From: an uncultured Acetatifactor sp.
GTDB lineage: Bacteria; Bacillota; Clostridia; Lachnospirales; Lachnospiraceae
Direction of reading: 5' to 3'
Length of the DNA: 64,000 nucleotides
NCBI GenBank assembly: GCA_910584865.1
Contig: CAJUCE010000001.1
Coordinates: forward strand, 1-64,000
Shown: one piece after another, positions 61,734 through 64,000 of the stretch
Numbering within the stretch: the stretch's first letter is position 1
How the letters are laid out: each line of letters begins with the position of its first letter
Program-made: the position numbers and the translations under genes
The notes under the pieces: model-generated
Databases searched by the model: none
Told to the model about the DNA's origin: nothing
The model's input: the letters and a program-made list of their open reading frames with translations, nothing else

Positions 61734-61892
61734 AAGGATTTCGAGAATAAATCCCTCACCAGAACCACCTTTGGTATAAAATGGGTAGTATATGGTAAAT
61801 AATCTGTCGACTTTCTTTGTTGCAACATTTGAGATAAAGATTGAATATATTTTCACACTTTTACAGCAACTCTAAATTCTCCTCCTACCCCG

Positions 61893-61920
61893 TTGACAAA
61901 TCCCCCAAATATGGTAATAT
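61893..61920 (+). promoter_or_regulatory. promoter of AAA-ATPase/nuclease gene
   Basis: TTGACA (61893-61898), a 16-nt spacer and TAATAT (61915-61920) preceded by TGG; TATAAT at 61918-61923 is an alternative at 19 nt. About 160 nt of leader precede the ATG. The rest of the 443-base gap (61648-62089) holds only the terminator. Confidence 0.65.
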
Positions 61921-62089
61921 AATGTCAAATCATATGCTATCTTAACCACAATTGGGGATGTAAATCAAAGATTCTTTTCTAAAAATCGTTGTTTTTATAC
62001 GCCGCCATACAATAAAAGCCGTGATTTGTTTACTAGTTGTAGAAATGTTTCTCTTATAGGTGTTTCATTGTCAGAAAGGATGCTGCGTT

Positions 62090-63814
62090 ATGAAGACAGA
62101 TGTAAAACTTCCTATCGGCATAGAAGACTTCGAAAAGATCCGGACAGAAGGATTCTATTATGTGGATAAAACAGAACTGATCAAAGAATTGCTGAATCAC
62201 TGGGGTGAGGTAAATTTGTTTACCCGTCCCAGGAGATTTGGAAAATCCCTGAATATGAGTATGTTAAAATGCTTTCTTGAATATGGCTGCAATCCTGAGC
62301 TTTTCAAAGGTCTGGAGATTGCCAAAGACCATGAACTGTGCGAAAGATATATGGGAAAATTCCCGGTGATTTCGATTACCTTAAAGGGTGTCGGTTCCAG
62401 AGATTTCGAGGGCGCCCGTGCTATGCTGCGTTCCATCATCGGAAATGAGGCGCTTCGTTTTCTCTTCCTGCGCAATAGTGAGAAGCTGGCCGACAGCGAA
62501 AGACAGCAATTCAAACAGCTGATAACACTGGATCTGGAGAACCAGCAGGGATTCATCATGCCCCAGGAAGTCCTGATAGACAGCCTGCGGACTCTGTGTG
62601 CACTTTTGCACAAGCATTATGGTCAGAAAGTGATTCTTCTGATTGATGAATATGATGTTCCGCTGGATAAGGCGCAGCAATTTGGTTATTATGATGAAAT
62701 GATTGATTTGATCCGCAGTTTGTTTGGCCAGGCCCTGAAAAGTAATTCCAGCCTGTACTTCGCCGTACTGACAGGATGTCTTCGCGTTTCCAAGGAAAGT
62801 ATATTCACAGGCCTCAACAATCCCAAGATTTTTTCTATCACGAATGTCCGCTTTGATGAGCAGTTTGGATTTACCGATGAGGAAGTCGGTGCGATGCTGG
62901 AGCATTATGGATTAAGCGATAAATTGGAAACATTCAGGCGGTGGTATGGGGGATACTATTTCGGACATGCGGATATCTATTGCCCCTGGGATGTAATTAA
63001 TTATGTGGATTTATTGCTTTCGGAACCTGACGCGTCTCCCAGGTCCTTCTGGATCAACACCAGCGGAAATGACGTTATCCGTCATTTTGTCAGAATGGCA
63101 AAGCCTGGCGCCAAGAAGGAAATCGAGCTTCTGGTAGCAGGTGAAAATGTTCTTAAGAAAATAAGCCAGGATCTTACTTACCGGGATCTGTACTCAGATA
63201 CGAACAATCTGTGGAGCGTGCTTTTCGCAACAGGATATCTTACCCGGAGAGGTAAGGTAGAAGGAACTGTCTATCCGCTGGCCATCCCGAATCTGGAGAT
63301 CAGACAGATTTTCATTGAACAGATTCTGGAATGGTTTCATGACGAAGTCGGACGTGATTCTCTACGGCTGGATGCTTTTTGTGCGGCTATCCAGAAAGGC
63401 GATGCAAGAGCTGTTGAACAGCAATTCAATATGTATCTGGCCAGAACGATCAGCATCCGGGATACAAACGTACAGAAAAATAAGAAGGAAAATTTCTATC
63501 ACGGTATTTTGCTGGGGCTGCTAAGCCACCAGGAAGACTGGTACATCAGTTCCAATATGGAATCCGGAAACGGTTATAGTGATATTTTGATTGAACTGGA
63601 AGAAGAAAGCATCGGTATTGTGATCGAGGTCAAGTATCCGGACAATGGCGACTTGGAAAGTGGGAGTGATGAGGCTTTGGCTCAGATCGAAGGAAGGGGA
63701 TACGATGAGAAGCTGAAGATGGACGGGATGGGGACGATATTGAAATATGGAATTGCCTGTAACCGGAAGAGATGCAGGGTGAAGGTGGATAATGGGAAGC
63801 ATGCGGGGAAGTGA
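62090..63814 (+). CDS. AAA-ATPase with C-terminal PD-(D/E)XK nuclease domain
   Basis: 574 aa. The N-terminal AAA-ATPase-like domain has FTRPRRFGKSLNMSML (P-loop, Lys52) and LLIDEYDVPLDKA (Walker B, about residue 185). The C-terminal nuclease domain (about 490-560) has NGYSDILIELEEESIGIVIEVKYP, matching D...ExK. This pairing (AAA-ATPase-like plus DUF1703) is very abundant in gut Clostridia and Bacteroidetes; its function is unproven, though defence or mobile-element roles are often suspected. ATG 62090 follows AGAAAGGATG; the longer frame from 62060 is not conserved. A single-gene unit at the right edge of cluster 2. Confidence 0.9.
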   Translation: MKTDVKLPIGIEDFEKIRTEGFYYVDKTELIKELLNHWGEVNLFTRPRRFGKSLNMSMLKCFLEYGCNPELFKGLEIAKDHELCERYMGKFPVISITLKGVGSRDFEGARAMLRSIIGNEALRFLFLRNSEKLADSERQQFKQLITLDLENQQGFIMPQEVLIDSLRTLCALLHKHYGQKVILLIDEYDVPLDKAQQFGYYDEMIDLIRSLFGQALKSNSSLYFAVLTGCLRVSKESIFTGLNNPKIFSITNVRFDEQFGFTDEEVGAMLEHYGLSDKLETFRRWYGGYYFGHADIYCPWDVINYVDLLLSEPDASPRSFWINTSGNDVIRHFVRMAKPGAKKEIELLVAGENVLKKISQDLTYRDLYSDTNNLWSVLFATGYLTRRGKVEGTVYPLAIPNLEIRQIFIEQILEWFHDEVGRDSLRLDAFCAAIQKGDARAVEQQFNMYLARTISIRDTNVQKNKKENFYHGILLGLLSHQEDWYISSNMESGNGYSDILIELEEESIGIVIEVKYPDNGDLESGSDEALAQIEGRGYDEKLKMDGMGTILKYGIACNRKRCRVKVDNGKHAGK

Positions 63815-63862
63815 AATAAAAAAACGGGAATTTTATAAACAAATTTCATAAGTCTGCAGACG

Positions 63863-63893
63863 GCTCCATATAGTATTTTATACCATATGGAGC
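63863..63893 (+). terminator. hairpin downstream of AAA-ATPase gene
   Basis: GCTCCATAT (63863-63871) pairs perfectly with ATATGGAGC (63885-63893), and GTAT/ATAC extends it inward. Only a weak T-rich tail follows (TGTTGCATATAT). It is probably a terminator. The remaining bases to 64000 show nothing I can assign. Confidence 0.5.
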
Positions 63894-64000
63894 TGTTGCA
63901 TATATGTATAAACAATGGTTTAGCGTTTATTGCATACTCAAGGCTTGTGGCAAACCCCAGTGTTACTGTTCACTCCCAATGTCAGTTAGTTAAGCATTAG

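Overview
The window looks like chromosome of a motile, Gram-positive Clostridia bacterium of the Lachnospiraceae type. The reasons are the mbl-flhO-flhP gene order, the cdaA-cdaR-glmM operon, an HPr with both His15 and Ser46, a YvyF-type flagellar operon protein next to comF, a Spo0A-type DNA-binding domain, EpsG-type polymerases and a LoaP-type NusG paralog. Nearly all genes are on the + strand; the only minus-strand gene is a DUF3048 lipoprotein at 21.2-22.4 kb. No rRNA, tRNA or CRISPR array was seen. Layout: (1) 0-2 kb is an AT-rich patch with a C-terminal remnant of a 2-aminoethylphosphonate transaminase and an O-acetylhomoserine sulfhydrylase-like enzyme. (2) 2-8.6 kb holds uvrB and uvrA with a GT-C-like membrane protein between them, and a terminator-like hairpin in the uvrB leader. 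(3) 8.8-15.6 kb holds mbl, two rod/hook-family flagellar genes, a FlgJ-type rod-binding protein, recD2, comF and yvyF. (4) 15.6-21.1 kb holds two unknown membrane proteins, then cdaA-cdaR-glmM (c-di-AMP synthesis and peptidoglycan precursor supply) and ptsH. (5) 21.2-24.1 kb holds the DUF3048 lipoprotein, a GT2 and a stand-alone Spo0A C-terminal-domain protein. (6) 24.2-39.2 kb is exopolysaccharide cluster 1: a polytopic phosphoglycosyltransferase, a chain-length regulator, five glycosyltransferases, an EpsG polymerase, a large repeat-bearing cell-wall hydrolase and a Pro-rich-tailed lipoprotein. (7) 39.4-43.4 kb holds two tandem paralogous CapD/PglF-type UDP-sugar 4,6-dehydratases, each with its own promoter. 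(8) 43.9-61.7 kb is cluster 2: an Rpn-type nuclease gene, a roughly 850-nt structured leader containing a degenerate ~55-bp tandem repeat, loaP, and a roughly 15-kb operon closed by a strong terminator. (9) 61.9-63.8 kb holds an AAA-ATPase/PD-(D/E)XK protein. In cluster 2, PglF-like dehydratase, PglE-like aminotransferase, PglD-like acetyltransferase and a small PglC-like phosphoglycosyltransferase would together make and load a diNAcBac-type sugar on undecaprenyl phosphate. A WbpO/TviB-like dehydrogenase plus a WbpP/TviC-like epimerase would make UDP-GalNAcA. A second aminotransferase, a GNAT and an RmlC-like epimerase suggest another amino sugar. GT4 enzymes, a Wzx flippase, an EpsG polymerase and an acyltransferase complete a Wzx/Wzy-type pathway. 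From about 49.7 kb many of these genes become AT-rich, which suggests assembly by horizontal transfer. LoaP probably keeps RNA polymerase processive through this long operon. The least explained parts are the loaP leader with its repeats, the palindromes between loaP and the first operon gene, and a promoter-driven hairpin upstream of the Rpn gene.
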